From the NCBI GenBank assembly GCA_964532065.1, contig CAZHHG010000068.1, forward strand, positions 1 through 15,779: 15,779 nt of DNA. The letters run 5' to 3'. Source of the DNA: DSXH01 sp964532065. Its GTDB lineage: Bacteria; Bacteroidota; Ignavibacteria; Ignavibacteriales; Melioribacteraceae. Both the position numbers and the translations under genes were made by a program. Positions 6,357-13,557 of this stretch are shown piece after piece. A model generated the notes under the pieces. The model had not been told where the DNA came from, made no database searches, and saw only the letters and a list, made by a program, of their open reading frames with translations. Position 1 is the stretch's first letter, and each line of letters opens with the position of its first letter.

Positions 6357-8109
6357 TTCTTTTTCTCAGCTTATTGAATAATTCGTTAATATCAAGGATT
6401 ATTATAACCGTACCATCCCCCATAATAGATGAACCTGCAATTCCGTCAATCTTTCCTAAATAATCACCTAAGGATTTAATAACCACTTCCTGTTGACCGA
6501 CCAGCTGATCGACCTTAATTCCGAATCTTTTTTCGGCGATTCCAACTTCTACTATATACTGCCAACCGTTTTCATTGTGCCCGTTGCCGTTATTACTTAT
6601 CAGATCATCGAGCGAAATAATAGGGAGTATTGAATCTCTTAAGTGTACAACCTCTTTTCCGTTGATTGTTTCAATATCGCTTACACTCACTCTAAGAACT
6701 TCAAATACTGAATGGAGCGGAATAACAAAAGTCTGGCCGTGCGATTTTACTATCATTCCGGAGATAATAGCGAGGGTTAAGGGCAGCCTTAAAATCATAG
6801 TAGTTCCCTTACCGACTTCGGACTCAATGGAGATAGAACCTCTCAACTTCGCAACGTTTGTTTTAACCACATCCATTCCTACTCCGCGTCCCGAAACATT
6901 AGTAACCACTTCGGCAGTTGAAAATCCGGGATGGAATATTAGATTAAACGCTTCCTGTCTTGAAAGTTCTTTCACTTTTTCACGGGAAATAAATCCTTTA
7001 GAAACGGCTTTCTCTTTTATCATTTCAGGATCGATTCCCTTGCCGTCGTCAATTACTTTGATTGCAATATTATTCCCTTCATGTTCGGCCGATAGTATTA
7101 CAGTCCCTTTCCTTCTTTTACCTTTGGATTCTCTGACGTCTGGTGATTCAACGCCGTGATCGATTGCATTCCTTATCAGGTGCACAAGCGGGTCATTGAT
7201 TTCTTCAATAAGATTTTTATCTACCTCGGTTTCTTCACCGTTAATTATCAATTCCACTTCTTTGTTCAAATCTTTGCACATATCTCGGACAACTCTTGGG
7301 AAACGGTTAAAAACCTTACCAATTTTAATCATTCGTAATTTCATAACAACAAGCTGAAGTTCACTAGTCATTAGGTCTATCTGCTTTGTAGCATCTCCAA
7401 GATCCTTAGCAAAAACGCTACCTTCGTTTTCCAGAGAATACTGGGAATTGAGCTGTGCAAGCCGATTCCTGCCAAGAACAATTTCCGACGCAATATTAAG
7501 AAGCGCATCGAGCCGGTCTATATCAACACGAATTGTATTGTCGGCTTTTTTATTTTCCTGGTGAACCTGCTTTGCAACAACTTCTTTAGCGGGAATAGTA
7601 GATTTAGTCTCCTCCGTTTTAACAGATTCCACGATCCTTACTTCTTCAGTTACTTGATTTTCAGGATTAATTTCAGGCTGATCAGGTGAATTGATATTTT
7701 CATAAAGTAAAACAAGTTTAGAAATAACATTTTCTACTTCTATCTCTTCATTCTTATCGTTTTCAATAACCAGGAGAAGTTCTTTGATAGTATCGAAGCC
7801 GAGTATAATGCCATCCATAAGGGATGCGGAAAGTTTGGCTTCCCCTTTTCTAAGTTTATTAAGAATATCCTCGCATTTATGAGTAACCTCGGGGAGTTTT
7901 TCGAGACCCAGGAATCCCGACGTCCCTTTGATAGTGTGGAAAGAACGGAAGATCTTATTAAGCAGATCGACATCATCAGGGCTCTTTTCAAGAAGAATAA
8001 GGTCTACATCCAGCTTTTCCAGAATTTCTTTTGTTTCGAGGAGAAAGCTTTCAACAATTTCTTTCATTTCGGGATCAACAAGCATCGGGTTTTGCATAAC
8101 ATTATCCAT
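6346..8109 (-). CDS. cheA: Chemotaxis histidine kinase CheA, lacking a P2 domain
   Basis: CheA is the soluble kinase that reads receptor state and phosphorylates CheY and CheB. Domains: P1 phosphotransfer (1-135) with His58 in RSFHTIKGTSGFLGL; a Glu/Lys-rich linker (136-190); P3 dimerisation helices (191-265); P4 ATPase (266-445) with N-box HLIRNAIDHG (310-319), DDGKGID (354-360) and SGRGVGMDVV (406-415); and a CheW-like P5 domain (446-585). At 587 residues it is shorter than the E. coli protein. Only about 55 low-complexity residues separate P1 from P3, so the P2 domain that docks CheY/CheB appears absent. The start codon shares one base with the cheZ stop (TAATG). No CheW gene is in the window. 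Confidence 0.96.
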   Translation of the reverse strand: MDNVMQNPMLVDPEMKEIVESFLLETKEILEKLDVDLILLEKSPDDVDLLNKIFRSFHTIKGTSGFLGLEKLPEVTHKCEDILNKLRKGEAKLSASLMDGIILGFDTIKELLLVIENDKNEEIEVENVISKLVLLYENINSPDQPEINPENQVTEEVRIVESVKTEETKSTIPAKEVVAKQVHQENKKADNTIRVDIDRLDALLNIASEIVLGRNRLAQLNSQYSLENEGSVFAKDLGDATKQIDLMTSELQLVVMKLRMIKIGKVFNRFPRVVRDMCKDLNKEVELIINGEETEVDKNLIEEINDPLVHLIRNAIDHGVESPDVRESKGKRRKGTVILSAEHEGNNIAIKVIDDGKGIDPEMIKEKAVSKGFISREKVKELSRQEAFNLIFHPGFSTAEVVTNVSGRGVGMDVVKTNVAKLRGSISIESEVGKGTTMILRLPLTLAIISGMIVKSHGQTFVIPLHSVFEVLRVSVSDIETINGKEVVHLRDSILPIISLDDLISNNGNGHNENGWQYIVEVGIAEKRFGIKVDQLVGQQEVVIKSLGDYLGKIDGIAGSSIMGDGTVIIILDINELFNKLRKRIES

Positions 8110-8873
8110 TATTTTGAGAACAATTTATCAATCTCGTCCTGCGAAGTTTTCTTGTTTGAATCAAAAAGCTGATTTGCAAGTTCCTGCTTTTGCACGTTTT
8201 TCTCGTACCGGGCATCAGGATTAAATGCGGCATCATGACTAGAATCGGTTTCTTCCAGATTGTCATTCAAGTCAATAGGACCTTTCCGGCTCAGATCGCT
8301 CATCAGTTTAGAAAGACGTTTCTGAACCGACTGGATAAGATGATTAACGGAAGCAAGCTGCTGTGAAGTAATATCCTGAACCTGAAGAGATAATGTAATG
8401 TTATTAGAATCAGATTCGATCTTATTAATAATTCCTTCCATAAGAGAAACTTTTGTCTCAAGTTCATCGATGCTGAGTCCCGCCTGTAATGATCTGAATT
8501 CACCGTTCAAATTTGCGAACTGGTTGCCGAAATTTTCGAGAGCAACACGCTGATTAAAAAATCCGTTTTTAAGGTCGGCCAGTTCATTTTTAATTTTTGA
8601 GAGGTCCATCGACATAGAATCGACAATATCGAGAATTTCGCTCGTCGCAATTTCTGTTGCATTTGTAACGCTGTTAATCTGGCTGGCAGCTTTTGGAATT
8701 TTACTTGCGCTGTCCTGAATAGAATTATTTACATACTCCATAAGTGGAACTACATCGCGCATAAAATCGATTATGCTCTGAATTACGGGAACAACTTTCT
8801 GTCCGAATACGAAGAACGATTTAAGTTCTCCAAGTTTTTCAAAGACCTGATCCATTGATGAATTATTATCCAT
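8109..8873 (-). CDS. cheZ: CheZ-like CheY-phosphate phosphatase
   Basis: CheZ ends the motor signal by dephosphorylating CheY. The 254-residue protein is almost wholly helical. The region SKIPKAASQINSVTNATEIA (57-76) resembles the CheZ helix that precedes its long hairpin. The catalytic signature follows in the second long helix: SLQVQDITSQQL (162-173), where Asp167 and Gln171 keep the four-residue spacing of the Asp143/Gln147 pair in E. coli CheZ. The last residues, TSQDEIDKLFSK, resemble the C-terminal CheY-docking peptide, joined by a flexible acidic linker (about 198-240). The gene lies between cheY and cheA with a GGAGA ribosome site. Similarity is partial; a divergent phosphatase or scaffold with the same motif remains possible. 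Confidence 0.8.
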   Translation of the reverse strand: MDNNSSMDQVFEKLGELKSFFVFGQKVVPVIQSIIDFMRDVVPLMEYVNNSIQDSASKIPKAASQINSVTNATEIATSEILDIVDSMSMDLSKIKNELADLKNGFFNQRVALENFGNQFANLNGEFRSLQAGLSIDELETKVSLMEGIINKIESDSNNITLSLQVQDITSQQLASVNHLIQSVQKRLSKLMSDLSRKGPIDLNDNLEETDSSHDAAFNPDARYEKNVQKQELANQLFDSNKKTSQDEIDKLFSK

Positions 8874-8885
8874 TGAGATTCTCCG

Positions 8886-9263
8886 TTAAGCACTTGCTAA
8901 AATTTGATCGATTTTCTCCCTCAAGATTTGGGGAGTGAAAGGTTTTACAACATAATTATTTACCTTGGCCTGCAGAGCTTCTACAATATCCTCTTTCAGT
9001 CCTCTGGTAGTAACCATTAAAATCGGGAGTTTTGCGAATTTATCGCTTGAGCGAATGCTCTTAACCAGCTCGAGTCCCGATACTTCAGGCATATTCCAAT
9101 CGGTTATGATGAAGTTAATCGATTCATCGGAGGAGAGTTTTGAAAGAGCTTCTCTTCCATCCCCCGCTTCAACAAATGCTTCGTACCCGATGGCTTTTAA
9201 TGAGTTTGCAACAATTCTTCTCATTGTTACGGAATCGTCTACAACCAGGAATTTAAGTGTCAT
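8886..9263 (-). CDS. cheY: Chemotaxis response regulator CheY
   Basis: This single-domain receiver (125 residues) is the probable motor-switch signal. Key residues: Asp9-Asp10, phosphoacceptor Asp55 in ITDWNMPEVSG, Thr85 in MVTTRG, Tyr104 and Lys107 in NNYVVKPF. The Trp next to Asp55, the Tyr before the Lys and the helix DIVEALQAKV make it closely similar in pattern to enterobacterial CheY, more so than the next receiver upstream. It has an AGAGG ribosome site five bases before the ATG and is followed 12 bases later by cheZ, its presumed phosphatase. CheA in the same operon is the presumed kinase. Confidence 0.93.
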   Translation of the reverse strand: MTLKFLVVDDSVTMRRIVANSLKAIGYEAFVEAGDGREALSKLSSDESINFIITDWNMPEVSGLELVKSIRSSDKFAKLPILMVTTRGLKEDIVEALQAKVNNYVVKPFTPQILREKIDQILASA

Positions 9264-9271
9264 TTTTACCT

Positions 9272-9637
9272 CTAGTTCAAATATTTAGCTACTTCGTAAA
9301 TAACTCGTTTAGGATCAAACGGTTTTATTAAATAAGAATTTGCACCGCATTCAAGCCCCCTCTGAATGTCATCGGTGCTGCCGAGAGACGACAGAACAAT
9401 TATGGGAAGGTCTTTAAATTCAACATTCTCCCTTATTGAACTGATCAATTGAAATCCGTCAACATTGGGCATGTTCAGATCGGTAATTACGAGATCAACT
9501 TTATTATTAGGAATTTTCTCTAAAGCTTCCATCCCGTCCGAACATGAAATAATTTCATATCCTTTAACAGTCAATGCCACTGATACAAATTTGCGAATTG
9601 TGGGGGAATCATCTGCAACAAGAATTACCCTTTTCAT
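9272..9637 (-). CDS. Second stand-alone CheY-like receiver
   Basis: A single-domain response regulator of 121 residues, with Asp9-Asp10, phosphoacceptor Asp53 in VITDLNMPNVDG, Ser83 or Ser84 at the switch position and Lys105 in SYLIKPF. It has no output domain. It lacks the Trp after the phosphoacceptor found in the neighbouring CheY and has Ser rather than Thr at the switch position. It may therefore be a phosphate sink, an adaptation regulator or a signal to another target rather than the main motor regulator. It sits between cheR and cheY with an AAAGGAG ribosome-like run about 12 bases upstream, overlapping the cheR end. Confidence 0.88.
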   Translation of the reverse strand: MKRVILVADDSPTIRKFVSVALTVKGYEIISCSDGMEALEKIPNNKVDLVITDLNMPNVDGFQLISSIRENVEFKDLPIIVLSSLGSTDDIQRGLECGANSYLIKPFDPKRVIYEVAKYLN

Positions 9638-9645
9638 TGATTTTA

Positions 9646-10551
9646 CTACTCCTTTTTATATCCTACAGTTTTAGGAAAACTTACAAGGCTGAACGCTTTT
9701 GAAATTCCCTGCAAAGTCTCCGAATATCCTATGAATAAATAACCACCCCTGTTAAGTGAATTATAAAGGTGATTAACTACTTTTATTTTTGATGCTGTAT
9801 CGAAATAGATAAGAACATTAGCACAGAAGATAAGATCGAAATTGATCATCGTTTTCATCATAAAATCATCGTACAGATTCAGAATTTTAAACGTCGCCAT
9901 TTTTTTAATTTCCGGTGCAACTTCAAACAAGCCTCCGTTATTTTTGAAATATTTTTTCAAATAATACGGGGGTGTATTCCTAATTGAGTAATCCTTGTAG
10001 ACTCCCTGGTTAGCAGTTTCGATAATTGCAGAACTGATATCGGTACCGATAATTTCGATTTCCATATTAGGATACTTCGGTTTGATCAGATCCTGAAAGA
10101 CCATTGCAATAGAATAAGCTTCTTCTCCGGAAGAGCTTGCTGCGCTCCAGATCCGTATCTTATTTCTGTTAAGAACAGTTCTGCTGGCAATTAATGCAGG
10201 GAATATCTGAGTAACCAGAGCATCCAATTGAGGCTGATTGCGGAAAAAGAATGTTTCGTTGATAGTAATCGCTTCGTAGAAGTATTTTTTCTCTTCAGAG
10301 AAGCCCGAACCGCACGATTTTAAAACTGCGAAATATTCTTCAAAACTTTTAAGCCCAAGGAATGTAATCCTTCTCTGAAGGCGGCTCTCCAGCAGATATT
10401 TTTTATTATCCTGGAAATAAATTCCCGTACTATCGTAAATATATTTCCTGATCTCCTGAAATAACGAAATAGACATAAACATCTGCTTGGGGAGAGAAGG
10501 ATTCATGCTCCTGCTTAAATCCGGCAATTTCAATTCTGTAATTTGATTCAT
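9646..10551 (-). CDS. cheR: Chemotaxis receptor methyltransferase CheR
   Basis: CheR adds methyl groups from S-adenosylmethionine to receptor glutamates, the counterpart of CheB. The 301 residues contain the N-terminal helical domain (about 27-95), the ITINETFFFRNQPQL motif (96-110), the SAM-binding loop IWSAASSSGEEAYSIAM (134-150), the acidic GTDIS (169-173), and FCANVLIYFD (242-251). In this last motif Ala244 stands where many CheR proteins have Arg. The first 25 residues are an extra, weakly conserved leader; an internal ATG at 10506 is possible but its AGGAG is only one base away. The gene follows the HEAT-repeat gene by six bases, and only a weak GAG lies before the 10551 ATG. Confidence 0.94.
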   Translation of the reverse strand: MNQITELKLPDLSRSMNPSLPKQMFMSISLFQEIRKYIYDSTGIYFQDNKKYLLESRLQRRITFLGLKSFEEYFAVLKSCGSGFSEEKKYFYEAITINETFFFRNQPQLDALVTQIFPALIASRTVLNRNKIRIWSAASSSGEEAYSIAMVFQDLIKPKYPNMEIEIIGTDISSAIIETANQGVYKDYSIRNTPPYYLKKYFKNNGGLFEVAPEIKKMATFKILNLYDDFMMKTMINFDLIFCANVLIYFDTASKIKVVNHLYNSLNRGGYLFIGYSETLQGISKAFSLVSFPKTVGYKKE

Positions 10552-10557
10552 AGCTCG

Positions 10558-11964
10558 TTATTTTGAAATAGGATAGATTTCATTAATATTTTGATTATTA
10601 AGTAATTCCTGTACTCTTTCTTTTATCATATCCTCGCTATCTTCGGATAGTTTCACCAGGGCTTCTTTCGCGGTACTGTTGTATATGAATTCCAGCAGTT
10701 CAACAAGACGTAACCGGTTCCACATATTCTCATCACTTATCATCGATTCAATAAACAAAAGAGCCGATTCGCTATCGAGAAGGAACAGGATCTCCATACT
10801 GGATCTTCTGACTTCTTCGTCATGGTGATTTAGAAATTCACTTGTCGTATGAATAATATTTCTCTTTTGAATTAAAGAAAGATCGGTCATTTCGGTTTCG
10901 GAATTAAGGTAAGAGAGCAAAGAATAGAATAGATTGAGAACCTGCCTAAGTTTATCTGTACAATTACTCAGAATTCTTTGATACTCCTCGAAAAAGTATT
11001 CCGGATTCTTATAAATCTTGGTACGAATAATTTCGTCCAGTTCATCATCATCCCCTAGAAACTTAAGACTTTCTACCAGGATGTCTTTATCATTAAAAAC
11101 ATTTATAAGGGAGAGGGCAGTTTTCTTATGTTCCGGCGCACCTTCCTGCAGCGTATACATTAAGAGATTCTTCATCTTATCATCGAAAGGAATATCCAGG
11201 CTGTATTTTTCTTTAAGAATAAATAGAGAAGTAATAAGAGGCCATACAAGAGGCCCATGAATATTAGGGACCTGTTCCAGCAGGAAGAAATAAGTATCCA
11301 CATCGCCTACGAAACCGAGGCTTTCAAGAATAGAATATTTTGTTAAATCATCTTCTTTTAGGAATTTTTCGAGAAGGAAGCTGCATGCTTTTTGAGAGCC
11401 GATTTTACCAAGCGCTTCTACTATAAACGGTTTATACAACTCGCTCCTGTCGTATAAAAGCTGCAGGATATCGATAGCTTCCTGGTTCCTGATATTGCCA
11501 AGTGCTTCGATACAGGCAAGAATAACGTTATCGTCTTCGGTTAATCCGAGAATTTCTAGAATATGATCTGCTGCTTTATTGCTTCCAATAAGTCCAAGAA
11601 TATCGATAATAAACTTCTGGTCGTCGCTGTTCTTGTCGCAATTGTATTCGATCAATGTCGGAACGGCTTTATGACCCAGAGCAATAAGTAATTCCCCGGC
11701 AAGGTTTCTGAGAGTAATATCTTTAGAGGAAATGCAGCCGACCAGATGAGCCGGAGCTGAATCGGGTTTATGGGTAAGAATTATTTGCGAAGCTGCATTT
11801 CTAACCCCTTTGTCAGGGTTACTTACGGCATTACAGACTGATTCAACAAAATCATCAATTTCATCCTGAACCAGGAGATAATCGAGTGCATCCAGCAATG
11901 CTTCGGATGACCGACTAGAAAGGAGATTAAGTATTTCCGATTTACTCAATTTTTTTTCTTCCAT
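10558..11964 (-). CDS. HEAT-repeat protein heading the che operon
   Basis: This 468-residue soluble protein is built of HEAT/armadillo-type helical pairs. The clearest units are NPDKGVRNAASQIIL (49-63), DITLRNLAGELLIALG (82-97), DQKFIIDILGLIGS (115-128), NVILACIEALGNIRN (146-160), LYKPFIVEALGKIGS (176-190), TKYSILESLGFVGD (208-221), and late copies DEEVRRSSMEILFLLD (382-397) and MWNRLRLVELLEFI (414-427). Such solenoids are protein-binding scaffolds; no catalytic motif is visible. It is the first gene after the probable sigma-28 promoter and is followed six bases later by cheR, so it is likely made with the chemotaxis proteins. Its partner is unknown; a receptor-array or CheA/CheR scaffold is only a positional guess. 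The ATG at 11964 has no clear ribosome site. Confidence 0.88.
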   Translation of the reverse strand: MEEKKLSKSEILNLLSSRSSEALLDALDYLLVQDEIDDFVESVCNAVSNPDKGVRNAASQIILTHKPDSAPAHLVGCISSKDITLRNLAGELLIALGHKAVPTLIEYNCDKNSDDQKFIIDILGLIGSNKAADHILEILGLTEDDNVILACIEALGNIRNQEAIDILQLLYDRSELYKPFIVEALGKIGSQKACSFLLEKFLKEDDLTKYSILESLGFVGDVDTYFFLLEQVPNIHGPLVWPLITSLFILKEKYSLDIPFDDKMKNLLMYTLQEGAPEHKKTALSLINVFNDKDILVESLKFLGDDDELDEIIRTKIYKNPEYFFEEYQRILSNCTDKLRQVLNLFYSLLSYLNSETEMTDLSLIQKRNIIHTTSEFLNHHDEEVRRSSMEILFLLDSESALLFIESMISDENMWNRLRLVELLEFIYNSTAKEALVKLSEDSEDMIKERVQELLNNQNINEIYPISK

Positions 11965-12102
11965 AATAACAGTTTCTATTTGTGCTCGGTTGTTTGTTCA
12001 ATTAGTATGCCTAAAAAAAGCTGACCAATATTGAATAAAATAAATAGTTGATGTAACCGTGTTTGTTTAATATTAGCCACCTGCGAATTTTCCTACAGAT
12101 TA
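11965..12102 (-). other. Untranslated leader of the che operon
   Basis: If transcription starts about seven bases after the minus-strand promoter at 12103-12129, the che mRNA has a leader of about 130 bases before the HEAT-repeat ATG. The stretch is AT-rich, contains no ATG start, and shows no convincing riboswitch, terminator or long inverted repeat. I see no other gene here on either strand. Confidence 0.4.
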
Positions 12103-12129
12103 TTATCGTATGAATAATGAAAAGATTTA
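12103..12129 (-). promoter_or_regulatory. Putative sigma-28 (FliA-type) promoter of the che operon
   Basis: On the minus strand TAAA (12126-12129) is followed by exactly 15 bases and then TACGATAA (12103-12110). The known sigma-28 pattern is TAAA, 15 bases, GCCGATAA, so the -35 core is perfect, the spacing exact and the -10 box matches at six of eight. Chemotaxis genes are classic late, sigma-28-driven genes, which fits. The expected start point is near 12096. Confidence 0.62.
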
Positions 12130-12177
12130 ACAAAAAGTTGTATTTTAGACCAGCTATTTTTCTGTTCAAGGGGGGTT

Positions 12178-13557
12178 TTGTTGTTGCCGCTGGAAAATAA
12201 CTCTAAAAAAAACTCTTTTCCTTTCGATAATACCTTTAGTAAAAACCTGAAAAAGGACTTAAATAAGAACTGTTTAAGGACAGTTTATTCAACCATTTTT
12301 TCTGCTGAGAACATGCTGAACACTGAAGAAATACAGGGCGATTCCCAATCTGCCGGTAACCTGATCCTGCCTCAGCACAATGTGAGATTCTTACAAAAAG
12401 TTCTTAACTCAATTGAACTGGGATTGATAATTTCCGATTCAAACGGTGATTTTGTTTACTGGAATAATACCGCCCTGGAGCTTTTAGATCTGAACCTTCC
12501 TGATTTTACGAAACAAAATGTCCTCGATTTGATAAATCATATCCAGAACAACAGCATATTCGATAATAACCTGAAGATTTCTTTAACGTCCCTGGCCTAT
12601 TCGGAAGATAAGATTCTGAATACTATAATCAGATTTAAAAAGAAAAAAGAGATGGCCTTAAGATCTCACCCGCTTTCTTCTTCAAAGAATATCTACCGTC
12701 AGTGGATCCTCTGGGATTTAACAGAAAAATCGGGCTCGGGCGGAATACCGGAATTATTAACAGTTGAGGATGAGATTCAGCTCTATAAGCAAAAATCGAT
12801 GATGCTAAGTAATATCAATACTTCACTTGAAAATAAAATTGAAAAGCTTATAAAAGAGAAGAATGAGAGGGAGATTCTGCTTTCGATTATTGCTCATGAT
12901 CTTAAGAGTCCGTTCCAGGGAATCCTCGGAACTTTTTCCGCATTAACCTCCTGTTTTGATGAACTGCCTGTAGACGAGATAAAAACTTATACAACATATG
13001 CACATGCCTCTGTAAAAAGATTATACTCCCTTGTTGATGGCCTGCTTGAATGGACACGGCTTCTGCTTGGACAGGTAAAGTTCAACCAGACACGATGCAA
13101 CCTGAATTACATAATGATGAATGCCCTCAATTACTTCAAGACACAATATGAGACTAAAGAGATTCATATAAAGAATTCAATTGCCGATAACCTGGAGATC
13201 CTCGGCGATGATAATATGATCAATGCAATCTTCAGAAATCTTATATCGAACAGTATTAAATACTCAAACCGAAGAGGGATAATTACTCTATCGAGTGAAG
13301 TCAATAACGGATTTGCTTCTATTTTAATAGCCGATCAGGGAACAGGAATAAGCGAAGAGATAAAACACGATCTTTTCAAACCTTCGGGTCATACGACTAC
13401 AAAAGGGACTGAAGATGAAGAGGGATCCGGATTCGGTCTTCTCTTATGCAAGGAAATGATGGAATGGCACAACGGTTCGATCAGCTTTGAAAGCCAGGCC
13501 GGTAAAGGAACAACATTCAGATTGAATTTCCCATTGTTATCGCAGATGAAACTATGA
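12178..13557 (+). CDS. Soluble PAS-domain sensor histidine kinase
   Basis: A cytoplasmic histidine kinase without membrane helices. From the first in-frame TTG (459 residues): a Lys/Asn-rich leader (1-60), a PAS-like domain (about 68-180, with GLIISDSNGDFVYWNN), a coiled coil (about 198-232), and the HisKA helix with phospho-accepting His240 in IIAHDLKSPFQG. The ATPase domain follows, with N-box NAIFRNLISNSIKYS (349-363), DQGTGIS (386-392) and EGSGFGLLL (415-423). The start is uncertain. A run of six G residues (12170-12175) precedes three TTG codons (12178, 12181, 12184), but a sigma-28-like site lies inside this leader. If that site is used, the protein starts at the ATG at 12313 (residue 46), leaving the PAS domain whole. 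Its stop overlaps the next kinase gene by ATGA. Confidence 0.88.
   Translation: MLLPLENNSKKNSFPFDNTFSKNLKKDLNKNCLRTVYSTIFSAENMLNTEEIQGDSQSAGNLILPQHNVRFLQKVLNSIELGLIISDSNGDFVYWNNTALELLDLNLPDFTKQNVLDLINHIQNNSIFDNNLKISLTSLAYSEDKILNTIIRFKKKKEMALRSHPLSSSKNIYRQWILWDLTEKSGSGGIPELLTVEDEIQLYKQKSMMLSNINTSLENKIEKLIKEKNEREILLSIIAHDLKSPFQGILGTFSALTSCFDELPVDEIKTYTTYAHASVKRLYSLVDGLLEWTRLLLGQVKFNQTRCNLNYIMMNALNYFKTQYETKEIHIKNSIADNLEILGDDNMINAIFRNLISNSIKYSNRRGIITLSSEVNNGFASILIADQGTGISEEIKHDLFKPSGHTTTKGTEDEEGSGFGLLLCKEMMEWHNGSISFESQAGKGTTFRLNFPLLSQMKL
12204..12230 (+). promoter_or_regulatory. Putative sigma-28 (FliA-type) promoter of the kinase pair
   Basis: TAAA (12204-12207), exactly 15 bases, then TTCGATAA (12223-12230). 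This is the same architecture as the site facing the che operon on the other strand, with six of eight matches in the -10 box. The expected start point is near 12237, about 75 bases before the ATG at 12313. It lies inside the longest reading of the kinase frame, so either the annotated TTG start is too early or the match is a coincidence in an A-rich leader. Confidence 0.42.

Noticed and set aside
12099..12118. Inverted repeat ATTATT-N8-AATAAT over the che promoter -10 box
   Set aside because: Six A/T base pairs are expected by chance in such AT-rich DNA; no second copy seen to support an operator.
12169..12180. Possible pairing of the small RNA CCC motifs with the G run before the kinase gene
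   Set aside because: Only four or five consecutive base pairs (ACCC with GGGU) can be formed; too little to claim a target.
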